A stretch of DNA of 23,062 nucleotides, from positions 1-23,062 of IMG/VR virus record IMGVR_UViG_3300012936_003905; one strand, 5' to 3'. This DNA comes from a virus. The position numbers and the translations under genes are program-made. A model generated the notes under the pieces. The model did not search any database and was not told the origin of the DNA. It worked only from the letters and a program-made list of their open reading frames with translations. Position 1 is the first letter of the stretch; every line of letters begins with the position of its first letter. Below, one piece after another: positions 13,442-20,471 of the stretch.

Positions 13442-14983
13442 TTAATCATATTGCATATCGACCATTTTTTCATGTAAAATTTGTTGTGCTAAACCGTTTC
13501 TTAATCCTCTTTTTGATTCTGGTATTACTCTTTCATCGTACATTTGACCATCTGGATAAAATCCACTAATGTATTCTTTCCTATAAACATTGAACCCTGC
13601 TTTAAAATTTAACAAAGCTAAAATTTGACTTTGAACTAATTTTTGAGATTCAAAAGAAGCAGCATCAGACATTTTTTCTGCTAATGTCGCTACTCTTTCA
13701 TCTACTATTTTTTCAAGTACTTTTTCTTGAAGTTCTTTTCCGCCTTCATCTGCCTTCCTAGCCGACTGCTCGGGTTCACTTCCCCCTGTAGTACCTTCTT
13801 CGGTTCTGACAATCTCTTCTTCGTAATCGGATCCGTCTTGTCCACTGTCCCCCTCACTATCCACTCGCTTTTTATCATTACTATCGGACTGAACTTCTCT
13901 GTTTGTCTGGTCATTTTGTATTGCTTCTTTCTGCACTATCTCCTCTATAGGTGCGTTATTGTTTTCTACTATTACTTGGTTAACTATCGGATCCTCAATA
14001 AGAGGAACCTCAGTAATTTGTGATACTGGATCACTCGTTAATAAATTTTCTACACTAGCTGTTTCATCTCCTGGATGGTGATGGTCCTCATCTTCGACTA
14101 AACTCAAAACATAATCATCATAACCCGGACAATCTTCGCTATACATTATATCCAAAGTACACTGCTGTGTAAGGTATGCACTTGCGTAACCCGGGCAAGC
14201 TGGGTCGTATAAAGGATCTATTGTACATTGTTGGGTAAATTGTGCTGTAGCATACCCAGGACATGTCGGATCAAATAAAGGATCTGCTGTGCATTGTTGA
14301 TTAAAAATCTGTGTTGCCATTGCAGTAGCATACCCAGGACATGCTGGGTCATACAAAGGATTATTATGACAAGGATTAGTAGAATATATTAATGAAAATT
14401 CTGATTGGTCAACATTAAATTCTGGACCATACCAACCTGCCCAAAATCCACTATCTTCTGCTTCTGCTGTTATATCAATGTTACCAAAGAATGATGGCGG
14501 CAAAAAACTATCTGGAAATAATTCTGTGCCTTCATGGGTTGTCCAATTATGTGAAAATCCATAGTCGTAACTATAAGATTGATATAATGTGCCATCTGCC
14601 TTATGCACATCAACAGTTATTTCCATTGGGTCAATGCCTGGTTGCTGTGTAAAAATATTAGCATTACCATTTTTGACTCTCCACTTATATGTGAAACCAT
14701 CGACCTGGATACCTTGTTGTTGCAAAGCATTATTAATTGCAATTGAAGTGCCTAAAGCAGTTTGTCCATGACTCCATATGAATCCAGTATCATCAGGAAG
14801 TCTATTTGGATCAGGTCCACCAGACGTACCACCCCACCAACCAGTTCCATAGTTACCGGTCCATTTTTGAGCGCTAGGCTCTAATAAATCTGGTGTGGTC
14901 GTCTGGGCTTTTGTTCCACTATAAAAGCAAAAGCAAAATACCAAGACCAGCAGCGCCCATTGCAGCACCTTTAAGCGTGTCAT
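13442..14983 (-). CDS. Exported Cys-repeat protein, 513 aa
   Basis: AGGAAGAGAGAAGGA precedes the ATG at 14983, so the 65-base overlap with the upstream gene is genuine. A Sec signal peptide (about 1-26, ending TKA) is followed by a Gly/Trp-rich domain (to about 200) and four 19-residue repeats (203-291) with the core Cys-x9-CPGY. A His/Asp cluster EDEDHHHPGDE, a long acidic low-complexity region and a helical C-terminal domain (about 420-513) follow. Each repeat places two Cys exactly ten apart, suggesting one disulfide per repeat once exported to the periplasm. Homologues exist in marine myoviruses, but I know of no function. It could be an envelope-associated or virion protein. Confidence 0.7.
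   Translation of the reverse strand: MTRLKVLQWALLVLVFCFCFYSGTKAQTTTPDLLEPSAQKWTGNYGTGWWGGTSGGPDPNRLPDDTGFIWSHGQTALGTSIAINNALQQQGIQVDGFTYKWRVKNGNANIFTQQPGIDPMEITVDVHKADGTLYQSYSYDYGFSHNWTTHEGTELFPDSFLPPSFFGNIDITAEAEDSGFWAGWYGPEFNVDQSEFSLIYSTNPCHNNPLYDPACPGYATAMATQIFNQQCTADPLFDPTCPGYATAQFTQQCTIDPLYDPACPGYASAYLTQQCTLDIMYSEDCPGYDDYVLSLVEDEDHHHPGDETASVENLLTSDPVSQITEVPLIEDPIVNQVIVENNNAPIEEIVQKEAIQNDQTNREVQSDSNDKKRVDSEGDSGQDGSDYEEEIVRTEEGTTGGSEPEQSARKADEGGKELQEKVLEKIVDERVATLAEKMSDAASFESQKLVQSQILALLNFKAGFNVYRKEYISGFYPDGQMYDERVIPESKRGLRNGLAQQILHEKMVDMQYD
14111..14377 (-). repeat. Four tandem Cys-x9-CPGY protein repeats
   Basis: In the 513-aa protein: NPCHNNPLYDPACPGYATA, QQCTADPLFDPTCPGYATA, QQCTIDPLYDPACPGYASA and QQCTLDIMYSEDCPGYDDY, with start-to-start periods of 26, 22 and 22 residues. 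The spacing of the two Cys is invariant; the last copy has lost DPL-x-DP. Confidence 0.85.
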
Positions 14984-15497
14984 TCCTTCTCTCTTCCTGT
15001 TCTAAATTTTCAGGCCTTAACTCTGGATTTTTCTTCCAAAGTGCTGCTGCCTCACTACCAATTTTTCCCATGAAAGGACAAGGTGTTCCTGCCATTTCCA
15101 TAGCAGAAAATACTCTTGGGTCACCACACATTACAGATACAGCTGCGACCTTCATTCCCATATCATATAATGTCTTTGCGTTTTTCAATCTTTCGCAGTT
15201 TAAGTCTCTTACAGTTTGTCCTCCAGATATACCCAAAATTTGAGTTTGCACGGCACCCGATACACCGACTGTACATAAGTCGCTATTCGAACCCGAACCC
15301 AAAGATGGTGATATAGCAGAAGGTGGCGGTGACTTTACAGTAGTCTCCGCTTTAGTGTTAGAATTTACTGTTGAATTAGATGTAGATTCTGTTATGATTG
15401 GTTCAGCCATCACAGGCGAACACATGGTCATTATCCCGGCACTTAGCCCAGCAAGCAACAGAACCTGACACCAAGTCAGTATTCTTTTTAAGTTCAT
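14919..15497 (-). CDS. Exported protein with C-terminal hydrophobic tail, 192 aa
   Basis: The start is at 15497 (MNLKRILTWCQVLLLAGLSA) behind GAGGGGAGAA; the longer frame beginning at 15566 starts upstream of the late promoter. Signal peptide about 1-31 (SPVMA/EP). Then a Ser/Thr/Asn-rich linker and a conserved-looking core with several Cys (DLCTVGVSG, LNCERLKNAK, VMCGDPRVF, GTPCPF), and a terminal hydrophobic stretch GAAMGAAGLGILLLLL that could anchor it. It is the first gene after the minus-strand late promoter. Function unknown; export plus a membrane tail suggests an envelope role. Confidence 0.65.
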   Translation of the reverse strand: MNLKRILTWCQVLLLAGLSAGIMTMCSPVMAEPIITESTSNSTVNSNTKAETTVKSPPPSAISPSLGSGSNSDLCTVGVSGAVQTQILGISGGQTVRDLNCERLKNAKTLYDMGMKVAAVSVMCGDPRVFSAMEMAGTPCPFMGKIGSEAAALWKKNPELRPENLEQEERRNDTLKGAAMGAAGLGILLLLL

Positions 15498-15547
15498 CAG
15501 TTCTCCCCTCGTTTTGAACTGTAGACAAGATCTTCTGTCTACAAGTA

Positions 15548-15555
15548 TATTTATA
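15548..15555 (-). promoter_or_regulatory. T4-type late promoter TATAAATA (minus strand)
   Basis: A perfect TATAAATA on the minus strand, 51 bases upstream of the first gene of the six-gene minus operon. It is divergent from the early promoter at 15586-15614. Confidence 0.8.
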
Positions 15556-15585
15556 AAAAATAGCAAATAATAAATAAATTATCGG

Positions 15586-15614
15586 TTGACAATACACACA
15601 TACATTGATATAAT
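15586..15614 (+). promoter_or_regulatory. Consensus sigma70 promoter of the endolysin gene
   Basis: CGGTTGACA (TTGACA 15586-15591), 17-bp spacer, perfect TATAAT at 15609-15614: the best match to the host consensus in the window. Confidence 0.9.
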
Positions 15615-15646
15615 CCTATTATCGAGTAAAAACAAAAGGACTTTCA

Positions 15647-16387
15647 ATGAAGCGTACAATTAAATATATGCAACTTTCATTCAATTGTTTAGCATTTATT
15701 GCAATTATTTCATTTGTTCTCACTTTACATTTGTCTGAAGATAAAGCAGCAAGTATAACAGAACCTAAAATTGAAACAATTGAATTACCCCCGCTAGCGG
15801 ATGTATCGATTGAACCTATTGAAGAATCTAAGGTTACCATTCAGAACAAAGAATATTTATCATTGCCTCCTGCAAAGATAGTCAAAGTTATCGATAAATT
15901 TTCTAACTTTGATAATCCTAAAGCAATAATTTTGTTAAACAAATATTCTGAGGAAGAGCTAAAATGTTTATCACTAAATGTATACCATGAAGCCCGAAAC
16001 CAGTCTATCCTAGGACAAGAGGCGGTTGCATGGGTAACTTTAAATCGTGTTAATCATAAAGGATATCCTTCAAATATTTGTGATGTTGTAAAACAAGCAA
16101 AGTATTCAAAATGGTGGAAAGAAAAGCATGGCAAAGATGTTCCTATTAGAAACAAGTGTCATTTTTCTTGGTGGTGCGATGGTAAGAGTGATGAACCTTT
16201 TGAGCAAAAGCATTGGGAGATAGCAAAAAAGGTTGCCTACTACGTATCCTCAATCTATGGACATATCGATGATCCAACACAAGGAGCTATTATGTATCAT
16301 GCTGACTATGTAAAACCTTACTGGCGTAAAGATTACCAAAGATTGACTGTAATTGATACACATATCTTTTATGGAGAACATATATAA
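15647..16387 (+). CDS. SleB/CwlJ-type cell-wall hydrolase with N-terminal membrane anchor (probable endolysin)
   Basis: 246 residues. An N-terminal hydrophobic segment (LSFNCLAFIAIISFVLTLHL, about 10-29) looks like a signal anchor. A Pro/Glu-rich spacer leads to a Hydrolase_2 (SleB) catalytic domain: CLSLNVYHEARNQ with Glu115 as likely catalytic acid, GQEAVAWVTLNRV, CHFSWWCDG and, near the C-terminus, YHADYVKPYW. SleB-type enzymes are lytic transglycosylases that cleave peptidoglycan. The anchor suggests a secreted, membrane-tethered or signal-anchor-release endolysin needing no holin. AAAAGGAC lies upstream of the ATG. The lipase operon on the other strand starts from the same intergenic region. 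Confidence 0.8.
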   Translation: MKRTIKYMQLSFNCLAFIAIISFVLTLHLSEDKAASITEPKIETIELPPLADVSIEPIEESKVTIQNKEYLSLPPAKIVKVIDKFSNFDNPKAIILLNKYSEEELKCLSLNVYHEARNQSILGQEAVAWVTLNRVNHKGYPSNICDVVKQAKYSKWWKEKHGKDVPIRNKCHFSWWCDGKSDEPFEQKHWEIAKKVAYYVSSIYGHIDDPTQGAIMYHADYVKPYWRKDYQRLTVIDTHIFYGEHI

Positions 16388-16390
16388 ATA
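16383..16390 (+). promoter_or_regulatory. T4-type late promoter TATAAATA
   Basis: A perfect TATAAATA across the endolysin stop, 33 bases before the kinase ATG at 16423. It may drive the block 16423-18677. Confidence 0.7.
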
Positions 16391-16422
16391 AAAGTATGTT
16401 CAATTTTAATATGGAGTAGATT

Positions 16423-16854
16423 ATGAAGATTTTGATTTTTGGTCTTCCCGGTTCCGGTAAAACAACATTAGCTAAACCTTTCGCTGAATTGATTGGCGGT
16501 ATTCATATTAATGCTGATGTTGTAAGAACAAGTTACGATGATTGGGACTTTTCTCCTGAAGGTCGTATCAGACAAGCACAACGTATGAGACATTTAGCAG
16601 ACGGAGTAGTGATGGCAGGTAAAATTGCTGTTGCCGATTTTGTTTGTCCTACAGAAAAAGCACGTGCTGAGTTCAATCCGGATTATACTATTTGGATGGA
16701 TACTATTGAAGAGGGTAGGTTCGAAGATACTAATAAAATGTTTGTACCACCTGAGCATGTAGATTATAAAGTATCTAAGTGGTTTGACGATACTCATGTA
16801 CAGTTAGTAGAAATTGTTTCTAACTACATGAAAAGAAATGATGGAAAAGGTTGA
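16423..16854 (+). CDS. Adenylylsulfate-kinase-like P-loop kinase
   Basis: 143 residues. Walker A GLPGSGKTT (7-15), then HINADVVR (about 28-35) in the place of the CysC substrate loop, FSPEGRIRQAQRMRHLADGV resembling the CysC stretch that binds APS, and a Walker-B-like IAVADFVCPTEKAR. CysC phosphorylates adenylylsulfate to PAPS. It is shorter than bacterial CysC (about 200) because the C-terminal part is reduced, so another small phosphoryl acceptor is possible. ATGGAG lies upstream of the ATG; it overlaps the next gene by 17 bases. Next to a nucleotidylyltransferase, it may form a two-step activation pathway. Confidence 0.7.
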   Translation: MKILIFGLPGSGKTTLAKPFAELIGGIHINADVVRTSYDDWDFSPEGRIRQAQRMRHLADGVVMAGKIAVADFVCPTEKARAEFNPDYTIWMDTIEEGRFEDTNKMFVPPEHVDYKVSKWFDDTHVQLVEIVSNYMKRNDGKG

Positions 16855-17059
16855 AAAGAAACGGCATCTCGCTAAAGCCGTAACGTGGCGAGTTATAGCT
16901 TCTACTACAACAGCATTAATTGCTTGGGCATTTGGATTACCTCCTAAAGCTATTGGAGGTGTTTTTGTAGCAGATTTAATAATTAAATTTATACTTTACT
17001 ACGGACATGAAAGAATGTGGTATAGTTACATAAAATTTGGAGTAAAAAAACATGTTTGA
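16838..17059 (+). CDS. DUF2061-like membrane protein, 73 aa
   Basis: MEKKRHLAKAVTWR-type opening (KRHLAKAVTWRVIASTTTAL) and the HERMWYSYIKFG close match DUF2061: KR-x-x-x-KA-x-TWR start, two membrane segments (about 18-34 and 38-55) and an HE-x-x-W motif. Function unknown in the family. Lying between an APS-kinase-like and a nucleotidylyltransferase gene, overlapping both, it is probably co-translated with them. Two adjacent start ATGs (16838, 16841) are possible. Confidence 0.7.
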   Translation: MMEKVEKKRHLAKAVTWRVIASTTTALIAWAFGLPPKAIGGVFVADLIIKFILYYGHERMWYSYIKFGVKKHV

Positions 17060-17456
17060 TTGGAAAAAACCAACTGTTCAAATGTTAGGAAGATGGCAAC
17101 CTTGGCATAAAGGACATAGAGAATTATTTAAAAGATGCCATGCGATTTCTGGACAAGTTTGCATTATGATAAGAGATGTTCCAGTTGATACAGAAGCGAA
17201 TGCTCGAGTCCCAGGTCAAGATGATAACCCATTTGATTTTAAAGAAATTGTTAAGCGTATTGCATTAGATTTAGTATCAGAAGGATATGAGTTAAACGTT
17301 GACTTTATTATTCAAAAGGTTCCTAATATTGTAGATATTTCCTATGGGCGTGGTGTTGGTTATACATTTACAGAACATGATTTAGGTTCAGAAATTCATA
17401 GCATCAGTGCAACAAAGATTAGACAACAAATGAGAGAAGATGGTGATATAGAATGA
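17052..17456 (+). CDS. HxGH-family nucleotidylyltransferase
   Basis: 134 residues. GRWQPWHKGH (13-22) is the nucleotide-binding HxGH signature, and ISATKIR (118-124) corresponds to the ISSTKIR motif of the cytidylyltransferase/NMN-adenylyltransferase superfamily. Such enzymes transfer AMP or CMP from NTP to a phosphate or sulfate. Candidates are NMN adenylyltransferase (NAD synthesis) or an adenylyltransferase working with the kinase at 16423; sequence alone does not decide. Its stop overlaps the heme oxygenase ATG (ATGA). GGAGTAAAAA lies upstream of the start. Confidence 0.75.
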   Translation: MFDWKKPTVQMLGRWQPWHKGHRELFKRCHAISGQVCIMIRDVPVDTEANARVPGQDDNPFDFKEIVKRIALDLVSEGYELNVDFIIQKVPNIVDISYGRGVGYTFTEHDLGSEIHSISATKIRQQMREDGDIE

Positions 17457-17995
17457 ACCTAAAAGAATTGACATGGGAGAATCATAAAAATGCAGAAAGA
17501 AAACAATTTGCATCTCTCTTAATGTCTGGAAATATTTCACCTGAACTATATTTCAAATATTTAAGCAATCAATTTTTGATGTACTCTGTATTAGAACAAA
17601 AAGTTGATTTAGATGGTTTAGGTATTAGTGGTATTCGAAGGGCACCTAGTATTTTAGAAGATATGACTGAACTTCAAATGACTCACAAATTCATGTATGA
17701 TGAGAATAACCATGCATGTTCTGTAACAAAGGATTATATCCAATATGTTGCAACAAAAACCTCTGCAGAACTCGTACCTCATATTTACGTAAGACATTTT
17801 GGTGATATGTATGGTGGTGCAATGATTAAGAAAAAGATCCCAGGGTCTGGTAAAATGTATGAGTTCGAAAATAAAGAAGAATTAAAAGAAAAAACAAGAG
17901 CAATATTAAACGATGATATGGCGGATGAGGCAAACAAATGTTTTGAATTTGCTATTCGTCTATTCGAGGAGTTGTTACCTAATGATACAAAGTAA
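17453..17995 (+). CDS. ho1: Heme oxygenase
   Basis: 180 residues. The proximal-heme His is probably His11 in WENHKNAERKQF, matching the H-x-x-AE pattern of HO-1. The distal helix signature is YVRHFGDMYGGAMI (112-125), with the flexible Gly pair. The enzyme opens heme with O2 and reductant (ferredoxin) to biliverdin, CO and Fe2+. It is the standard length for bacterial or phage HO without a membrane tail. The stop lies 14 bases inside the bilin reductase gene, so biliverdin would be handed to that enzyme. It is translationally coupled to the upstream nucleotidylyltransferase (ATGA). Confidence 0.9.
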   Translation: MNLKELTWENHKNAERKQFASLLMSGNISPELYFKYLSNQFLMYSVLEQKVDLDGLGISGIRRAPSILEDMTELQMTHKFMYDENNHACSVTKDYIQYVATKTSAELVPHIYVRHFGDMYGGAMIKKKIPGSGKMYEFENKEELKEKTRAILNDDMADEANKCFEFAIRLFEELLPNDTK

Positions 17996-18677
17996 AATAT
18001 GGGATGCGTTACTAGGTCTGAAAAAACATTACATTGAAACACTTGACGATATCGCTACAGAATATCAAGAACCTGGATTAGAAAAATTTAACCATGCTGA
18101 TGGCGGTTGGGTCAATAGGACATGGAAGAATGAAGATTTTAGACGTGCCCATGTTGATGTTGTAGACGCTCGAGAATCTAATAAACTATGGATGATGCAT
18201 GTCTGCATCTTTCCTCAATATAGCAATGATGGTCCTATATATGGATTTGATGTTATTGCTGGTCCTAATAAAATGACAGGAGCCTTCCATGACTTTAGTC
18301 CTACAATTGATGAAGAAAATGAAATGCATATTTGGTTCAATAAAAAGACAGCCGAAATGCAATGGAAAAGAGAAAGAGAATTACCTGATTGGGCAAAAGA
18401 AATATTTTCTGAAGGAATGATGGCAGCTGGTATGGTTAAAGAACAACATGAAATTGACCAGGTTGTAAACTTTGCAAAAACATCACTAGATTATTATTCT
18501 AAAACCATAGGTAAAACCAATGGTAATCTTTCTGTTGAAATGGGACAAGGTGCCCAAAACAGATACGCACATTTTCAAAAGCAAAATCCTCATACACCAC
18601 GAGTTATGAAATCTTTAGGCCTCGACCCAGAAGCGGTCGATGAGTTTCAAGAGAAATGTCTATTCCCAGAATTATAA
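17982..18677 (+). CDS. Ferredoxin-dependent bilin reductase (PcyX/PebS-like)
   Basis: 231 residues from the ATG at 17982 (MIQSKIWDALLGLKKHYIET); upstream in-frame ATGs lie inside the heme oxygenase gene. Family features: WVNRTW and RRAHVDVVDA, MHVCIFPQ with His73, PIYGFDVIAG with Asp90 (the active-site His/Asp pair of PcyA), FHDFSP, and a C-terminal NPHTPRVMKSLG...CLFPEL block. These enzymes reduce biliverdin with electrons from ferredoxin to phycobilins. In phages, the related PebS and PcyX make phycoerythrobilin; an alphaproteobacterial host would point to PcyX, but the product cannot be read from sequence. Together with ho1 it converts heme to a bilin in two steps. Confidence 0.85.
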   Translation: MIQSKIWDALLGLKKHYIETLDDIATEYQEPGLEKFNHADGGWVNRTWKNEDFRRAHVDVVDARESNKLWMMHVCIFPQYSNDGPIYGFDVIAGPNKMTGAFHDFSPTIDEENEMHIWFNKKTAEMQWKRERELPDWAKEIFSEGMMAAGMVKEQHEIDQVVNFAKTSLDYYSKTIGKTNGNLSVEMGQGAQNRYAHFQKQNPHTPRVMKSLGLDPEAVDEFQEKCLFPEL

Positions 18678-18729
18678 ATTTCTTATGTGAGCGCTGAGGT
18701 AAAATCAGCAAACAATAAAGGAGGTATAT

Positions 18730-19689
18730 ATGGACGCACTCACACTATGGATGGCGGTCGGATTCCTGTTCGCAGGATACGCTGTTATCGCCAACGATTC
18801 TGTACAAACCCTAGGTACTTGGATCGCATCAAACAACGAAAAATTTAACTGGAAAGTAATGTGGGGAGCAGCATCAGCTGTTCTACTATACACGCTTTGG
18901 TATGGTTGGTATATGAATGGTGGAGACATCAGTTATGGACGACTAAACAAAATTCCTTTCCAGGAGATACAATGGTACCATGCTATGGCACCAGCTCTAC
19001 TATTAATACTTACAAGAATAGGTGTGCCAGTCAGCACATCTTTTTTAGTATTAAGCGCATTTGCTAGTACGTTTGTATTAGAAAAAATGCTAATGAAATC
19101 CATGATGGGTTATGCAGTAGCGGCAGTAGCTGCTTATGCTATTTGGATTGTAGTGAGTAAAATATTAGATGAAGCAAAACCTGTTAAAGAAGAACATAAA
19201 AACTATTGGCGTATAGCACAATGGGTTACCACAGGATTCTTATGGTTCACTTGGTTATCACATGATATGGCAAATATTGCTGTATTCTTGCCAAGACAAA
19301 TACCTTGGGATTTGATGATTCTAATTAGTATCGTGTTTGTCGCTGGTCTGGCATTTATGTTCCGTGAAGGCGGAGGTAAAATTCAAAACATTGTATTAGA
19401 AAAGCATAATACTCGTTATGTTAGGTCAGCAACTATTGTTGACTTAGTATACTGGCTAATCCTTTTCTTCTTCAAAGAACTAAACGATATTCCAATGTCA
19501 ACAACTTGGGTGTTCGTAGGTTTGCTTTGTGGTAGAGAATTAGCAATGGCAACAGTAACAGGCAAAGAGAAGTTCAAGACAGTGTTTCCACTTGTCGGTA
19601 GAGACTTCTTTAAAATGATGATTGGTCTGGGTGCATCAGTAGGTGTAGTTTTAGCAATCCATTACGTAATCGTACCTAACGGATTGTAA
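18730..19689 (+). CDS. PiT-like inorganic phosphate transporter
   Basis: 319 residues, about eight to ten membrane segments. It has the internal duplication of the PHO4/PiT family: ANDSVQTLGT (21-30) and HDMANIAVF (178-186) are the paired ND/HD signatures, and GVPVSTSF (98-105) and DIPMSTTW (253-260) the paired P-x-ST motifs. PiT proteins import phosphate (or metal phosphate) with H+ or Na+. It is shorter than typical bacterial PiT (about 400-500) because the central cytoplasmic loop is missing. AAAGGAGGT directly before the ATG is the strongest ribosome-binding site in the window. Phosphate uptake would serve phage DNA synthesis in a P-poor ocean. Confidence 0.8.
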   Translation: MDALTLWMAVGFLFAGYAVIANDSVQTLGTWIASNNEKFNWKVMWGAASAVLLYTLWYGWYMNGGDISYGRLNKIPFQEIQWYHAMAPALLLILTRIGVPVSTSFLVLSAFASTFVLEKMLMKSMMGYAVAAVAAYAIWIVVSKILDEAKPVKEEHKNYWRIAQWVTTGFLWFTWLSHDMANIAVFLPRQIPWDLMILISIVFVAGLAFMFREGGGKIQNIVLEKHNTRYVRSATIVDLVYWLILFFFKELNDIPMSTTWVFVGLLCGRELAMATVTGKEKFKTVFPLVGRDFFKMMIGLGASVGVVLAIHYVIVPNGL

Positions 19690-19697
19690 AAAACCGG

Positions 19698-19726
19698 TTG
19701 ACAAACCCCAAGCAGTAATATACAAT
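19698..19726 (+). promoter_or_regulatory. Early-type sigma70-like promoter
   Basis: CCGGTTGACA (TTGACA 19698-19703), 17-bp spacer, TACAAT 19721-19726. The ATG at 19732 lies only five bases after the -10 box. Confidence 0.8.
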
Positions 19727-19731
19727 GTATT

Positions 19732-20025
19732 ATGAATGAAGCAAAATACTTTAATAAAACATGGAAATGGATAAAAAATGACTGGTATTCCAATCGATTT
19801 AGATTCATTGTTGAACTTGCTGCTTGGGCTATTTCTATTGGGTGTAGCATTACGATGGCTCTTACCGTTCCTAATCCGCCTTTGCTGGTTCTTTATCCGG
19901 TATGGATCATTGGGTGCTGCATGTATGCTTGGGCTAGTTGGAGTCGCAAGTCTTTTGGCATGATTGCTAACTACTTACTGTTGATTACAATTGATACAGT
20001 AGGTCTTATTAGAATGTTAACTTAA
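19732..20025 (+). CDS. Small membrane protein, 97 aa (possibly leaderless)
   Basis: MNEAKYFNKTWKWIKNDWYS, then RFRFIVELAAWAISIGCSIT, a second hydrophobic stretch LLVLYPVWIIGCCMYAWASW and a third ANYLLLITIDTVGLIRML: three membrane segments. This arrangement is common in T4-like marine phages, with no known function. The ATG sits at the expected transcription start of its promoter, so it would be translated either leaderless or from read-through of the PiT transcript. A shorter hydrophobic ORF in another frame (19778-19963) is treated as a shadow. Confidence 0.6.
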   Translation: MNEAKYFNKTWKWIKNDWYSNRFRFIVELAAWAISIGCSITMALTVPNPPLLVLYPVWIIGCCMYAWASWSRKSFGMIANYLLLITIDTVGLIRMLT

Positions 20026-20037
20026 AGGATATTTATT

Positions 20038-20421
20038 ATGACTATGCATTTGGTTGGTCCTTATATGACTACAACTAATTATAAAAAACGTAAAGCAAAA
20101 AACAAAACAAAAAAGATGTTAGAAGCAGAAGCCAGACATAATAAATGGCTACGAAAAATGAATGCTCATCCAGAGCAAATAGCTGAAAACAAAAAGAAGA
20201 ACGCTGGCAATCCTATTCGTTCTATTCCTGATTATAGATCTAGAGGTAATAGTATTCCTACAAGTGATGTTATTCCTGGAGGTAGCACTGCACCACAACA
20301 AAGGCTTGTGTATTCAGGAGAAAGAAAATTATTAGGAGTAGCCACTATGCACAAGAGCAATATGGTTCCTGTGTTTGATAGTAAAGATGCAAAAGATATT
20401 GCACAAATGAGGCGTAATTAA
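20038..20421 (+). CDS. Conserved phage hypothetical protein, 127 aa
   Basis: AAAGGATATTT precedes the ATG. The product starts MTMHLVGPYMTTTNYKKRK, has a very basic N-terminal half (KKRKAKNKTKKMLEAEARHN) and a polar C-terminal half with SIPDYRSRGNSIPTSDV. The opening HLVGP-x-(M/L)TTT-x-x-KKRK recurs in marine T4-like phages. The basic region would allow nucleic-acid binding, but no fold is recognised. It is cotranscribed with the preceding membrane protein. Confidence 0.6.
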   Translation: MTMHLVGPYMTTTNYKKRKAKNKTKKMLEAEARHNKWLRKMNAHPEQIAENKKKNAGNPIRSIPDYRSRGNSIPTSDVIPGGSTAPQQRLVYSGERKLLGVATMHKSNMVPVFDSKDAKDIAQMRRN

Positions 20422-20434
20422 TTTCAAAAAATGG

Positions 20435-20463
20435 TTGACATTTTAACGTGTTTATTGTATATT
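20435..20463 (+). promoter_or_regulatory. Early-type promoter of the tmRNA
   Basis: GGTTGACA (TTGACA 20435-20440), 17-bp spacer, TATATT 20458-20463. AATAAATA (20464-20471), a weak late-type motif, follows directly and could extend expression into the late phase. Confidence 0.8.
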
Positions 20464-20471
20464 AATAAATA

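Noticed and set aside
15853-15860. Minus-strand GATAAATA inside the lysin gene
   Set aside because: No minus-strand gene start follows within a plausible distance; the promoter at 15548 explains the operon.
19778-19963. 61-aa hydrophobic ORF inside the 97-aa membrane gene
   Set aside because: Another frame of the same hydrophobic coding region; the 97-aa frame matches a conserved phage-like arrangement and has a promoter, so this is taken as a shadow.
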